From the NCBI GenBank assembly GCA_004154925.1, contig QJNS01000077.1, positions 124,001 through 188,000 on the forward strand: a DNA stretch of 64,000 bases, written 5' to 3'. Numbering within the stretch: the stretch's first letter is position 1; each line of letters opens with the position of its first letter. The notes under the pieces were generated by a model. The model was not told the DNA's origin and did not search any database. It saw only the letters and a program-made list of their open reading frames with translations. The translations under genes were made by a program, and so were the position numbers. The stretch is from Monosporascus cannonballus. Taxonomy: Eukaryota > Ascomycota > Sordariomycetes > Xylariales. Below, one piece after another: positions 46,341-58,923 of the stretch.

Positions 46341-47117
46341 CTCTAAGCCCCTCCTGGTGAGTTTGATCTGGTCAAATGGAGTTTGATACCTACAGACCCT
46401 GCACGAAGGTAGGTGCTCTGAATACGTATAATAAGGTGAGTACTGTTTTGAGGCGCCCAGCGCAAAGAGGTATGCCATAAAGGAATATATATAGTTGGCT
46501 ACTTTCCCGCCCCTTCTATGGAACACGGAAGGACAAGGGAAAAGGATACTACAGTAACTATTAAGCTCTAATATATAACCTTTGAGCTACCTTCCACACG
46601 GTTTCTAGCTCCTCTACTCCAGGGTGCAACACCCCTCTCTGACCAGCTAATCGAAGCTCGATACACTGTGATCCCCACAACTTCCACAGGAGACTAACAT
46701 CGATGACCAACCGTGCACCAGCTACCTATTACTGTTCATATGGTAGTGGAACAGTTAGATTTAGGAGTCGTAGGCTTCGCGAATATCAGCAGTATACAGC
46801 TTGGTTTACTGTGGACGACCGTAACCTAGCATTCGTATTCTGAGGGATCAGGAGTTGAAAATCCTATGAGACCCCTTCCCGCTTAACTCTTGAACTAACG
46901 CCAAGCCGCCCTTTCTTTTGTCTCTTTCTTCTAGTTTTTTCTCGTTATTTTCCTTTTTCTTCGGTCAATTCTCGGTGTCAGACAGCACCACAATTTAATA
47001 AGGGAAGTACTTAACGAGTGAAAGCCAGGGCGGTTAACGCCCTAGCATCTCAACGCCCCGACATCATTAACGCTCCACCGAACACGTTATACATACTTAC
47101 CTTGCTTGTTTACTCAT
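46341..47117. other. Intergenic
   Basis: No coding signal. T-rich tracts around 46900-46960 resemble a polypyrimidine or terminator-like region. Nothing else seen. Confidence 0.4.
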
Positions 47118-47363
47118 TTACTCCTTCTTTTCCTCCTTCAGGTAGTACCAGGGCCTCTCGCCAGCCTCCTGCCGCGCGGCCCGGCGCTGCCGGTGGCACC
47201 CCGCGCAGATGACGTGGAAGACGGCGGGGCGGTCCTCCCTGACCTGGCCGCAGGCGCCGAAGTCCCGGGCCTCGTGGCACCTGAACTTCATGGTCGGCTC
47301 CTTGCAGCTGACTTGCTCTCGGCAGAGCGCGCACTGTAGGATCTTGTTGCTCTGCAGACACAT
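47118..47363 (-). CDS. Small Cys-rich putative zinc-binding protein
   Basis: Single exon, 81 aa, MCLQSNKILQCALCREQVSC at the start. Two CxxC pairs (CALC at residues 11-14 and CAGC at 54-57), plus Cys at 20, 31 and 39 and several His, look like a zinc-ribbon or RING-like fold. The C-terminus is charged (LKEEKKE). GC-rich, with a clean ATG and codon use like the other genes here. No family assigned. It could be a small metal-binding regulator. The upstream region (47364 onward) would carry its promoter. Confidence 0.6.
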   Translation of the reverse strand: MCLQSNKILQCALCREQVSCKEPTMKFRCHEARDFGACGQVREDRPAVFHVICAGCHRQRRAARQEAGERPWYYLKEEKKE

Positions 47364-48406
47364 TTTCGGTCAGCGGTTTCAGGTTTCGGTCTCGAGAGCT
47401 GATCCCTGTCCTATACTGTACTGTATGTGGTTAGGGATAGGAAAGAAGGAGAAGGATATCGTGGGGATCTGAGTGGGTAGGTATGCGAGTGTGTGTTGGA
47501 TCAAATGTCGGATGGCTGTTGTTGTCCGGTATTTGTTGCCCCTTTCTTCCGTACCTTAGATGAGCCGGGCGGGCCTGCTTTATATGGCTGATCAAAGCGA
47601 CTGAACAATCCCCTTGCTCTGAAACGAATATGGGGATGGTGTTTCTCGAACACTCCTGTGTTCTTAACAGGTATCACAGTCCCGCATAATAACGAGCACA
47701 TGCCACCACAGCGACAATGTCTCAAGGTATGCGTCCAAGAACACAGTCATTTTACGACGAATACTTCTAAATACGCCCTCGGAGATGATCTGTGTCTGGC
47801 ACTTTGAGCCAATCGCTCACCGGGCGCGCTTACCTGCAACGACTGGCGGATGAATAGGGCTCCTCGTCCATGCCCCAATCTATAAGATTGCCCGTACCTA
47901 GACTAGATGACCGAGAGCGGGAGCGATCCGATGGCGTCTATGGTAATGGTACCGCTAGCGTAGTAAGGATGAACAATGTCGCGCGGCTGCGAGCGCGGAT
48001 ACGGGCAATTGAAGACGTCAGCAACATAGGCGGGCGCCTCGGCCTAGTGGCACCCTCATTCCATAAGGGGTCACGGTGTGGTGTTTCACGACGGCGCTGA
48101 TTGTTCATGGGCAAGGGGATAACCGTATCGGTCTGATGCCCTAATCTTATAAGCGACTACCACCTAACCCTCCCAACTTACCGTAGAACTACCACTAGGT
48201 GGGAGACGCATGACAATTTTCACGCCCGTGGCAGGCCGACGATCCTCATGACGTTGGAAGATGGCTAAGCAGACCAAAGACCCTCGGCAGGGGTCGTAGC
48301 GTCACGATAATAGCTCTTGGAAGTGCGTTGGGTAAATGATTGGTCTATCAACTCATTACTCGTTTTCAAAGGGTATCTAGCTAGTCAACATGAAACCGAG
48401 GCTCGC
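47364..48406. other. Intergenic between small Cys-rich gene and NTE1
   Basis: No gene is supported. The short frame at 47870-48100 has no domain. The right end is the 3' UTR of NTE1. Confidence 0.4.
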
Positions 48407-51400
48407 CTATATACTCGCCCTCCGAGGCGCCATTGTCCTCCGGAGAGCCTTCTTCGCTTCCGTCTCCTCTACCAAGGGCAGCGAGCCTTCGTCTTTCATC
48501 TTTTTGAGGAAGTCTTGACCAAATTTGTATCCCATCTGGTAAATCTCGTCGAACTTCCCAAAGTCTAGCGTCCCGTATTCGTCGATAGGGGGCCGCATGT
48601 AGATGCATCCTGGCAGCGTCTTCGCTCTTTCCAGTGCGTCAACACTGGATACGTAGGCCAGTCGCGCCTGGATCTCTGCTAGGGTTGGAGGATTAGGAAC
48701 CGACGAAAAGGGATTCCACCGGTTCCAAAATGCCCACATCCCTGACAGCGAATCTCCATACGCCTGTGGCGTATCATCATCCAACGCCCCAACGTCAATA
48801 GCGAATATGATGTCTACACCGAGGGATTTCATGTGTGACACCGTTAGGTTGTCCATGTAACCACCATCCAGAAGCATGCTACCTTCGTCACATAGGGGTG
48901 GAAGGAGGCCCGCCAGGGACATTGATGCTCGCACATACCGCCAAGCATATCCGCTGGTATGTATTTCCTGCCTGTGTTTGCTGATGTTGGTGGTGTTGCA
49001 ATAGTACTCCAACCAGAAATCTTCGATTTGGTGGTTCCCAAATGTCTTGAAGATACCACGGTTGAATTCATGGCCAGTTGTATAAGACACGGATGGGTAA
49101 GTCAGATCCAGAGCAAAACGCCACATGCTTGCCATTCTCCCGGAGAATTTCTTGGCTAGCCCGAACATCGGCACGACATCAGCATGGCGTGCGTAGAGAG
49201 CTCCTATGAAGCCTCCTATCGAAGTGCCGCCGATGATATCGAGCGGGATGCCGGCTTCCTCCATGGCTCTGATGATACCGATGTGTGCAATGCCCCTGGC
49301 GCCACCCCCACCTAGCACGAGACCGATTGATTTGCCACACAAGCGCCTCGCGAGCCTGTGGAAGTCTTCTTTGTAGGGCGCATCTGGTGAGTAATAAGGT
49401 CGATGTCGGATCCTTCTGCTGGTATACTTCTGAATCTCAGCCTGCAAAATTTGAACTCGCTCCTTCAAAGTCGGACCCCCCTTTCTTGGGGCCTGGTGAA
49501 CGGGGACCGAGTTTATCCTGAAGGCCATCTGCAAATGGTAGTGGCCACCGTTGATCCATACTCGGTTCCTTAGCCAGGATCTCGTTAACCCAGGCGGCGA
49601 ATATCGATCAGCGTGGAGAAGCACAAGAGTCTTTCGGGCAGTCGACTTCATATTTAGCATGAAGTGTTCATATTCACCAACCTCGGGGGTTCCTTCCGCG
49701 AGGCCAACAAGCAAAATACAGTCGGCTTGGGTGATACACGTCTGCGTCCATGGGGAGTTCACGGGTGTGTCTGTTTGATCCATTTAGTCTCCGGCCATAT
49801 CAAATGCTCATCGAGATAGTGATAAGGTGGCATAGAATCAGGAAAAAATTAGAGTTTTAAGCCTTCATAGACGGCGCTCTGGGTGTGATTTTCTCATCAT
49901 GGTAGGACTAAGGTGTTGCGGATTCGAAGGAGGGACTTACCGGCAATGTAGACAACCAGCCCATATTTCTCCTCCAAGTCGGCAAGATACTGAGATAACT
50001 TCAGCTTTCCCATCTTGTTGAAAGCATGCTTGCCGAGGTGGCTGAGAATGGCGGACTGCGTCAAAGAGGTAGCGCCGTTGGGCGCGCCGACCTGTGCGAG
50101 AGCACTCAAGAGCCGATTCCCGAACTCAACGACAGGAGTTCCAGATCTAATTGGAAGGATGGCAACCGTTCGTAAGTTGAGAGGCGAGGACGTCCTGTTC
50201 GCCGATGCACCGCGTGTAGTGTCTGTGCCCGAGTTCAATGGACTACCAACTAGGAGCCTCGTACGGGCGGCGATGATCTTCGAGATTTTGATGGTGATGT
50301 TCGGATGCTCCTGGGCCAGGCTGTTGAACAAAGTACGAGGAAACTTGACCAATTCGGTGTCACGGATCGCGTGCAGGGTCCCCGTCCGCGCCGACTCGGT
50401 CAAGACTTCCAACTCTCCAACACTGTCACCTTGGCCAAACTCTGCCCGAACGTTCATTCCCCCGTCTTTTCTATTTTCAATTAGACGCAGGCGACCGTTG
50501 AGCACGAGGTAGATGGCTTCGCTCTCCTCGTCTTTGCGGAACAAGACTTGGCTGGCATTGACCTGAACCCATTCAAGGGCGAAATCAATGTGAAGAAGCA
50601 GCTTCGGGAGCAGATGCGTCAACCTCTTAGCCATGGTCAGAAGCACTGTGGGATATCTCTCCATGAGCTTCTCGATTGTTGCCCGCGGAATGAATCCCAC
50701 GTAAACATCCGTCTTTGCCACTACATCGATGAAAGATCTGTACGATGAGACTGTATCGATGTAGCCCGCAAGCCCGCCTGGCTTCACCAGGCCGACACGG
50801 CGACGGGCTTTCCCTTTCCGCTTGCCATCCGGCAGATTGGTGTTAGGGTCCGGGCTTCGCTGGGCGAAGTCCAAGGGGGATCGGTCTGCATCTTGGGACT
50901 CTGCTCTATGCATCGCTGATAAGGATGTCCTGCTTGATGCGCTCAGAATATTGCTTCCAGAGTCCTCCGCAGGGACGCATATGTCAAGAAATCCGTCAAT
51001 GACATAGTAGAGGCCTGGACTTCTCTCTCCTTGCTCCACTAGGACCGAGCCTTGAGGGAAGAAAACAATTTCCACCTCATGCTTCATCTCGGCAGCCAAT
51101 GCCTGGGGATTGGGGTTCCGGGTCATGGAAACACCGCCAGAGGTCATGGATTCGGTATCCCAGTCCATCGAACCTTCAAATGGAGGCATAAACCCAAATG
51201 CATTATTGCCAAACATAGCCTTCTGCCTCTTTTGGTCGTAAGACATGAGTCGTGGCGAGCCTTCCGCGGATTCCGCACTCCTGGAGGTCGACCCACCAGA
51301 ATCATCCATACCTAAGGCCTTGAAGAGACACTCAAGTATGGAAACCCTGAACAGATTATCTTCATCCACTGACTCTCTGGGGTCAAGGGATAAGCGTACT

Positions 51401-53157
51401 CGCTTTTGTGTCGCGAATGGGTTAAACGTCCGCTGCGCCAAAGGACTAGTGTCTTCTTTACGGAATGAGTCTCCCGTTTGCCACGGTTGCGCCAGTGGAA
51501 TACTGAAGCTTCCAGGATGCCGTGCACCGCCAGAACGAGCTATCTGAGCATTAGTCAGCAAGTCACCGGGACTCGCGGTGTGGATCGAGACACGCTCATG
51601 CGGCGGGACTATTGTAGAGGCCACTACGGACTGCGGCCTTGTCTTACTCATTGCCTGCAACGCGGCCTCCTTGCGCAACCCAGTACCAGATCTGCGACCA
51701 CCTGCCGCTGCTGATGCATTATGCAGAGCGATCCCTTTACCACTCTCCTCCTTTCCAGCCCTCTCCCGCTCTTGTTTGAATTTCTCTTTCAGGCGGTCTA
51801 GAGCGTCACCTCGCAAGATGTTCGGCAACTGCCACGACGTATAATTCATCATGTTCTTCTCGGTGTGCAACACTTCGTTCGTTAAGCCGAGATAATTATA
51901 TGCCGTTGCGAGAGTCACGCGTTGAAACCTCGAAAGGATGACGTGAACTATATGCGCAGTAGCTTTGGGGTAGATCTTGATCAGCCGGCGGAAAGCACTA
52001 GCAGGTATGATCGCGATGGTAGTATCAACTGTGGCTCTTGCAATAAGATCAGGATGCGCAGAATTTAGAGAAGGCCTGTTCGCTGCAGGCCGGGGCGGTC
52101 GTCGAAGTTCAGACGATGAGTCTAACGATATTGGAGGGATTCTCGACAGGCTCATCCTGGGTTCTGTCTCTTCCACCATCGGCATACGGTGCCCATCGGC
52201 CCTTTCAGAATCCGGGGTCCCAGGACGATACCCTGGGTCATCGTGGCCACCGGAGAACCTGGCTCCTGATGGCATTTGGGAGCTGACTGCCCCATTCGCC
52301 GAATTGGGCTCCGTGCCATCCTCTGGTGGTAGACCCAAGCTTACGTTCTCCGTAAACAAGGACATGATAGAGAAGAGAGAAGACATGGGTGCTCCGTTCC
52401 GAACCTCAGTCAACAGCTGGTAGGTTTGCTGGCCAGGAAGGACGTGTTCATCTTCTTTGGCGAAAGATGGTTCGCGAGGGATGCCGTACGCATTGGTCGA
52501 CGTAGGATGTTGGTCGCTATGCGATGTCTTGACAAAGATCTCCACGAGCCCATCCACCACGATACAAAACCCCTGTTCATCCTCGAGATTCAGAGTTTCG
52601 CCGGCAATGAGTTTTCTGGTCTGCATGCTTCGTGTTAACTCGTGGAAAACAGGGCGCTCAAGATAGCCGAAGATCTTAATAGCGCTAAGGAACTCGTCCA
52701 GGTAGTTGGAGAGGCCAGGCTTGGTCCCCTCCTCGTTGGTGTCTGGGAATAACACCAGCTCGGGTTCTTTGCGCTGAGGCTCTGGCGGGAGGCGGGAGTA
52801 CATATTCAGGTACCGGTACCGCACAACCCAGGTGACACCAGAGACGATGAGGCCAACGACGAACAGCAATGTGGTTGCGTTCATTGTTACCGTTAAGCTT
52901 GTCGAGAAGAGCGTGAACAAAAGGGTCGGGACAGAAATCGTGGTAAGTTTGAGACTCCAGTACAGAATTATCGACACCAGATGCAGCAAGAACCATGTGA
53001 ACCTTCCTATAAGCCCCAGCCAGGAAGATGAACCTTGCCCATCGGCGACGATAGCCTGTTGTGTGGCGGCAGTAGCTAGGGCGGCAGCAGAGCTGTTCGT
53101 AGTCGAGATGCCCTCAGAGAGGGCAATCCCTCCGCTCGCTGCGTTAGACGCATCCAT
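48407..53157 (-). CDS. NTE1: Lysophospholipase NTE1 (neuropathy target esterase family)
   Basis: Model of 1526 aa from exons 49941-53157 and 48407-49770 (complement), the usual length for fungal NTE1. N-terminal membrane segments ([33 protein letters not shown]) anchor it in the ER. Cyclic-nucleotide-binding-like domains follow ([20 protein letters not shown]...[29 protein letters not shown]). The C-terminal patatin domain has the oxyanion loop GGGGARG (about residue 1228), the nucleophile GTSIG (Ser about 1256) and the catalytic Asp in DGGYMD. It deacylates phosphatidylcholine and lysophosphatidylcholine and takes part in membrane phospholipid turnover. The intron was placed so that the product reads [17 protein letters not shown]. 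The start is the ATG reading [10 protein letters not shown]. The gene diverges from SUI2 with about 0.8 kb between the starts. Confidence 0.95.
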
Positions 53158-53954
53158 GATTTCCACAGATCCTCTATTACCTAATAACACATTTACGGAA
53201 GGATATCGGTGTCAGTCGTCCATCATGGAATATGATTCTAAAATGTGAGCTCCGGCTCGGTGGGAAAACGACGGTTAAGTTCCGGTAAGGCTTGAGACCA
53301 GCTGACAGAAGCTATCAGCGGGTTTTGGGGGAACCGTGGGAGCACGAGACATTTGGACGGGTTGGGGAGAAGAAGTGGTGCAAGCTTCCGTCGGGAAGGA
53401 AATTCCTGGGAAAGATGGAAGCTCTAAGAATCCATAAACTTTGAATGTTTCCAAGCTGCCCGTGTGCAAATTGGCCAAAGCCTTTTCGTTAGCTTCGGCA
53501 GTCGGTCTTACTGTCTCTCCGTGCTCCGTTATAGCAGGCAAAGTTCACCAATCCCGCTTCAATTCGTGGGCAGGTACATAGGTACCTAGCGTACATACCC
53601 GCCTACCAGGGGCTTGCGGGTCCAGTAAAGCCGCGCCAAGAGTCACTGCAGCCATTTCCTTCACCCCACCACGTTAGGTCGAGGGGCTGCTGGAAATTTA
53701 AGTAAATGTGACACTTGGAGTATTCATCATTGATGTGTTGAACCGCCTGGGACGCCCTAGAAGACGAAGATCACATTGGCAATTTCTCAATTAGCTATTT
53801 GTACTTCTACTATACGCCTAAGAGAAGAGACGAATCCGTCCTGGCCGCATCACTGTCCAAGAGATTCCTAATCCCTAAGTTTTCACCTTAGGCACCGAGT
53901 GCCATCTCGCAAGAACCCCTATCGTACACTACGCCAGATTCCACAACCGCCAAG
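53158..53954. promoter_or_regulatory. Shared divergent promoter region NTE1/SUI2
   Basis: The start codons of NTE1 (-) and SUI2 (+) flank this stretch, so both promoters and 5' UTRs must lie here. A minus-strand open frame at 53275-53541 has no ATG start and no domain. No specific regulatory site could be identified. Confidence 0.5.
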
Positions 53955-55053
53955 ATGTCGCTTTCAAATTGTCGATTTTACGAGGAAAAGTATCCGGAGA
54001 TCGATAGCTTCGTCATGGTTAATGTCAAGCAAGTTTGTTCTCCCACCATGCCGAATTGCCCATCTTTCTCTGACACCCCAAATTTAGATTGCCGATATGG
54101 GTGCATATGTAAAGCTCCTTGAATATGACAACATTGATGGCATGATTCTGCTTTCCGAGCTCTCGCGAAGACGTATTCGAAGTATACAGAAGCTTATCCG
54201 TGTCGGGCGTAATGAAGTTGTCGTGGTACTCCGAGTTGACAAGGAAAAGGGTGCGTTGGGCTTCTAAAGCATCGGCCGCATTAACCCTGTCGGCTAATAA
54301 TCAGGGCAGGTTATATTGACCTCTCGAAGCGACGAGTGTCCCCTGAGGATATCGTCAAGTGCGAGGAGCGGTACAACAAGAGCAAGACGGTCCACTCCAT
54401 TATGCGCCACGTAGCGGAGAAGACTCAAACGCCTATCGAGCGACTATACGAGACCATAACGTGGCCGCTAAACAAGAGATACGGCCATGCGATTGATGCT
54501 TTCAAACTCTCCATCACGTGAGATTCCTCTTGTCCTGCTCCCGTACCACCAATACTAATGTCACGTCAGGAACCCCGAAGTCTGGAACGATATAACATTC
54601 CCGAGCGATGCAGCTGCTGAGGAACTCAAATCGTACATTGGAAAGCGGTTGACGCCGCAACCCACCAAAGTCCGCGCCGATGTCGAGGTCACGTGCTTCG
54701 GGTATGAGGGTATCGATGCTGTAAAGGCTGCTCTTACAACAGCCGAGGCAGGGAACACCGAAGAGAACCAGGTCAAAGTTAGACTTGTATCGCCACCGCT
54801 CTACGTACTGACGAACACGTGCCTGGACAAGAGCCTGGGGATCTCGAGGTTGGAGGAAGCCATTGGCAACATACGCAATAGCATCGAGGGCGCCGGCGGC
54901 CAATTGGTGGTCAAGATGGAGCCTAAGGCTGTTACGGAGTCGGACGACGCTGAACTGCAGGCGCTGATGGAGAAGCGAGAACGGGAGAACGCCGAGGTCA
55001 GCGGAGACGAGAGTGTTAGCGAGAGCGACGACAATGTCCCTGAGGCTGTCTAA
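53955..55053 (+). CDS. SUI2: Translation initiation factor eIF2 alpha subunit
   Basis: Model of 310 aa from exons 53955-54032, 54088-54250, 54310-54517 and 54570-55053. Begins [20 protein letters not shown] with the S1/OB domain, including [14 protein letters not shown]; the Ser in ELS (residue 52 with Met) is the site phosphorylated by Gcn2-type kinases, so stress control of translation should be conserved. The helical and C-terminal domains follow ([63 protein letters not shown]). The tail is acidic. It carries Met-tRNAi to the ribosome as part of the eIF2 ternary complex. Length and all motifs match orthologues. Confidence 0.97.
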
Positions 55054-55720
55054 GGGCAGAGAAAGTATCTAGCACACCACCTATTCTTTTTGGCCTGGCG
55101 TGGAAGGTCCATGGCTAAAAGGTTGCGACTCCGGGGGAGTCGCATCATGTCAGGAGGATACATAAAAGCAGCATGAGAATTGAGCATCCCTCATAATGAG
55201 ATTATGACCAAAACCCTTCCTTGCTATTTTAGATCTGTTGGGCGGGTACCCCTTTTTGCCTGTCCTATGCCCAGAAAGAAGTAGTAACTTGCCCAACCTC
55301 CTTGTGCACAAGGACGAAAGTTATACGGAGAATATTTTTCTAGTGCGAACGACCTACTATTGATAATAATGCAGAATCAGGAGTATTAGTTCCCTGAAGC
55401 AGGATCTATTGTAGGCAACAGAACTTCCCATTTCCTTACTCAGTCTGCTGCTTTTACTACCTAGCGGTCATGGAGAAGATATGTGTGCGCTGCCAAGGGG
55501 GCAATGTTAGACGAGTAACTACCGACAGATATTGGATTATCTTGTAATATTCATCAATGGAGCATTGATGTGGGGCATCCGCAAGCTCAAACTTCGAGCT
55601 CGACCGCGACTTCGCAATCCTTCCAAGTTACCAGACCAGGAGCTCTTCAATTGGGCTCTCCACCGTTCCCACCAGCCCGTAACCCGACGCGCCGCGACAG
55701 AGAAAAGGAGACCTGTCCCG
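55054..55720. other. Intergenic between SUI2 and IMP2
   Basis: SUI2 3' UTR and IMP2 promoter. An open frame runs upstream of the chosen IMP2 start from about 55532 without an ATG that is clearly a start, so a longer IMP2 N-terminus cannot be excluded. Confidence 0.4.
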
Positions 55721-56436
55721 ATGTCGTTCCGGCCGGTATGGGCGCGTCTCCTCAGGTCCTCCCCGCCGAAGCAGCAGCAGCAGCAGCAGCGCTTCGGCCC
55801 GGGCCCGCGGGTCCGGGCGTTCGGTAGGTTCGGGTTCTACATGTTCGCGTTCGCGACCTGGCTCCCCGTGCTGTCCATGTTCAACGACTACGTGCTCGAG
55901 TTGACTAGGATCAACGGCCCGTCCATGTACCCGTTCCTCAACGCCGAGCGCGACCAGACGCTGCGCCGCGACATTGTGCTCAACTTCAAGTACGGCGCCC
56001 AGCATGACCTGCAACGCGGCATGATCGTCACTTTCTGGTAGGTCTTACAAGCTGTGCTTGAGTTGCACGTGTGTCCTACGGGACTGAAGAACGACGTTTC
56101 TTGCTTATCCCACGAATGTGATATGCTAACATGCCCTTGTACAATCCTAGGAGCCCATGGAACCCCGAAGTCGTAGCGGTCAAGAGGATCATTGGTCTGG
56201 AAGGCGACGTAATCAGGACGAGGGACCCGTACCCCGTTGCCACTGTCAGAGTGCCGCCGGGCCATGTCTGGGTTGAAGGAGACGCCGGCCAACGCGACAG
56301 CTGGGACAGCAATGCGTATGGGCCGATAGCGACAGGCCTCATCATCGGACAGGTCACACATATCGTGTGGCCCTTCCATAGAGCTGGACGAGTGCGGTGG
56401 TGGGAGCATGCAGAACAGTTCAGGAAGCATATATAA
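55721..56436 (+). CDS. IMP2: Mitochondrial inner membrane protease subunit 2
   Basis: Model of 200 aa from exons 55721-56037 and 56151-56436. A type I signal peptidase: a membrane anchor (FGFYMFAFATWLPVLSMFN), catalytic Ser in INGPSMYPFLN, substrate-binding DIVLNFKY, and catalytic Lys in VVAVKRIIGLEGDVI. The later box GHVWVEGDAGQRDSWDSNAYG is typical of Imp2 rather than Imp1. With Imp1 it removes sorting signals from proteins of the intermembrane space such as cytochrome c1. The N-terminus has a run of six Gln encoded by a perfect CAG repeat between the Arg-rich start and the anchor. The presequence is thus unusually long and repeat-expanded. The chosen ATG is MSFRPVWARLL. Confidence 0.9.
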
Positions 56437-57147
56437 CTACATAATGAGACCCGAAATAGCACTGGTCTCGTTCGCGATTGATTCCGTGAGTACCCGAAGA
56501 CTTCGGTATCTGCACAAGTGGTGGGCGTGCAATGACGTGCATGCCAAAGGCCTCCAACAAGAGACCCCACTAGCCACCTCCCCGAGTCATCAACCTCTTT
56601 GCACTCCCAACGAACAAGCAAGCGCGAGGGCACAAACCTCGATGGCAAAATGGATACAGCCGACTGTCCACTGGGTGTATGATGCATTGCTGGGGGGGTA
56701 ATGGGGTAATGACGGTTTTTAACCAATGATTTGGTAATCTTGATAAGAGGCTCACTGTTAAAGGCGCCAATGAGGGACCGAGGGGCCGTTAATCGATAGG
56801 CGGAACTTCTAAGCACGTTTGCGATAGCGTTGCACTAGACCGAAAATTTCCAGGGACTCTTCAACTTGAGGGATTCATCGCCAGCCATCTGCTCTCCGGA
56901 GGCGGCCTCTCCCTCAACGCGCTCTCCTCGCCGAACCTTACTAGGCGCATTAGCTTAACCCCAAGGCTCGCCTGCGCCCGCTGGCTCATCATCTTCTAGC
57001 CAGTTTATCCTGTAGGCCACCTACCGATCCATCCGGAGCTACCCTCCTACTTCAGTGGCCGTCGCCAACAATGGACCTTGAGTTTGCGCAGGTCTCGAGT
57101 CGGATATCAGTAGAAACGCAAGGTCCTCGTCGTCGCGCGGCCAGAAG
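56437..57147. other. Intergenic between IMP2 and the carrier gene
   Basis: No supportable gene; contains the IMP2 3' UTR and the carrier promoter. Open frames lack coding character. Confidence 0.4.
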
Positions 57148-58419
57148 ATGACCTTCAAAGAGGATGGCGAGCACGAGGGGCGCCCGCCATACATCCACGT
57201 GGGTATTCCCTTCCACCTCCGGAGGAGAGAGAGCGAAAGAGAGTGAGAGTAAGAGTGTGAGAGAGATCCATCTGACCGCCTTTGCGCCGCTAGAACATGA
57301 TCGCTGGTGGACTCGGAGGCACAACAGGCGACATGCTCATGCACTCGCTCGATACCGTCAAGACCCGACAACAAGGCGACCCCCATTTCCCGCCGAAATA
57401 CACATCATTAGGATCGTCCTACTACACGATATGGAGACAAGAAGGTGTCCGGCGCGGCCTCTATGGAGGTTGGCTTCCCGCCATGATGGGGTCGTTTCCG
57501 GGCACCGTCCTGTTCTTCGGTACATACGAATGGAGTAAGCGCCACATGTTGGACTACGGCATCCAGCCGCATGTGTCGTACCTGACGGCGGGTACGTATC
57601 GACGACGCATACTTACAGCAACTGGGGTCACTAGATATTAATGAATTCTCAGGCTTTATTGGTGACCTGGCAGCTTCCGTGGTGTACGTCCCTTCCGAAG
57701 TTTTGAAGACACGTCTGCAACTTCAGGGGCGGCATAATAACCCCTTCTTCAAATCTGGATATAATTATCGCGGCACGTTTGATGCCACAAGAACCATTAT
57801 CCGAACCGAGGGATTTTCCGAATTGTTTTCAGGATACAAAGCGACATTGTATCGAGATCTCCCCTTCTCCGCCTTGCAATTTATGTTTTACGAGCAGTTC
57901 TACCATTGGGCGCAGCAATGGAAACAGAGCCGAGACATCGGAGTCCCGCTGGAGCTTCTTACCGGGGCTGCCGGTGGAGGTTTGGCGGGCGTCCTCACGT
58001 GTCCTCTTGATGTTGTCAAGACCAGACTTCAGACGCAGATTGATTCGGTGCCGGTGATGGGCCAGCCCAAAGAGCGTACGGCCACAGATACGAAATCTGG
58101 GTTGAAGGAAGTGCCGTCAAAGCCGGGCAAGTCGCAGAACACACCGAAGCAGATCAAGCGGCCTATATCGACGTCGTCTCCGTCGACTCACATACGACCC
58201 CCAGGCGCCCTCAATCTGGACACCGAATCGGTCACGAAGGGATTAAGACTAATATATAGAACGGAAGGTGTCGCCGGTTGGTTTAGAGGTGTCGGACCAC
58301 GGTTTGTGTGGACCAGCGTCCAGAGCGGATGCATGCTGTTCTTATATCAGACTATCTTGCGTCGTATGCAGATCTGGTTCCCGAACCAAGCCCCGGAAGA
58401 CACTGCGTACATGGCGTAG
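57148..58419 (+). CDS. Mitochondrial carrier, Mme1/YMR166C-like
   Basis: Model of 371 aa from exons 57148-57198, 57294-57591 and 57653-58419. Three repeats of the mitochondrial carrier family: MLMHSLDTVKTRQ, VYVPSEVLKTRLQ and LTCPLDVVKTRLQ, each followed by a loop and the second helix of its repeat. The first signature has Ser where Pro is usual. The last repeat carries an extra stretch of about 60 polar residues (rich in Lys, Ser, Thr and Pro) before TKGLRLIYRTEGVAGWFRG. The closest known type is yeast YMR166C (Mme1), reported as a magnesium exporter of the inner membrane. Substrate by homology only. The first exon (MTFKEDGEHEGRPPYIH) is short. Additional upstream coding sequence is possible, because the frame stays open back to about 57082. 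Confidence 0.82.
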
Positions 58420-58923
58420 CATATGTGCAGGGGTGTCTATATATAAGGGACGGGATGATTTGTACCAACACTGTAAAGAATTAGAGGCATTTACGTGGCG
58501 TTCGAGGGATATATAAATGTAGAGGAAGGTACACGTCACCATAGATATAGACAGAACAGCAAATTCGAACGCGCCGGACTGCCCAGCTCATCAGTATTGC
58601 GTCCCTTTTTACATTCTCTTCAAGATGTGTTGTACCTCGTGGACGCGGTGACCCCAAATATCGCATATGTGAATATGAATATGACTGATCTCTTAGCGAA
58701 ATGCAGAGTTTCAGTTAACCCGAAATCGAGAGTCGAAATGTGGGTTTGAACCCTGAGCTCCAAATCCCGATCAACCTCGAATCGAGGAATCGAATGTTTG
58801 GGCTCGCTCCACTGTAGCGAAGTTCATCCCAGCAACTCGACGAGATCCTTCAAGCCGCCAATTGACCTGACCGGAGGGCTCAGGATGGATCGCCTCATTC
58901 TGCCGATCACATAACCCCGAACT
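58420..58923. other. Intergenic before the PPR-type gene
   Basis: Carrier 3' UTR, then promoter and leader of the next gene. No coding sequence is supported. Confidence 0.4.

Noticed and set aside
53275..53541. Minus-strand open frame in the NTE1/SUI2 promoter
   Set aside because: It starts with TTG rather than ATG and has no domain; most likely untranslated leader.
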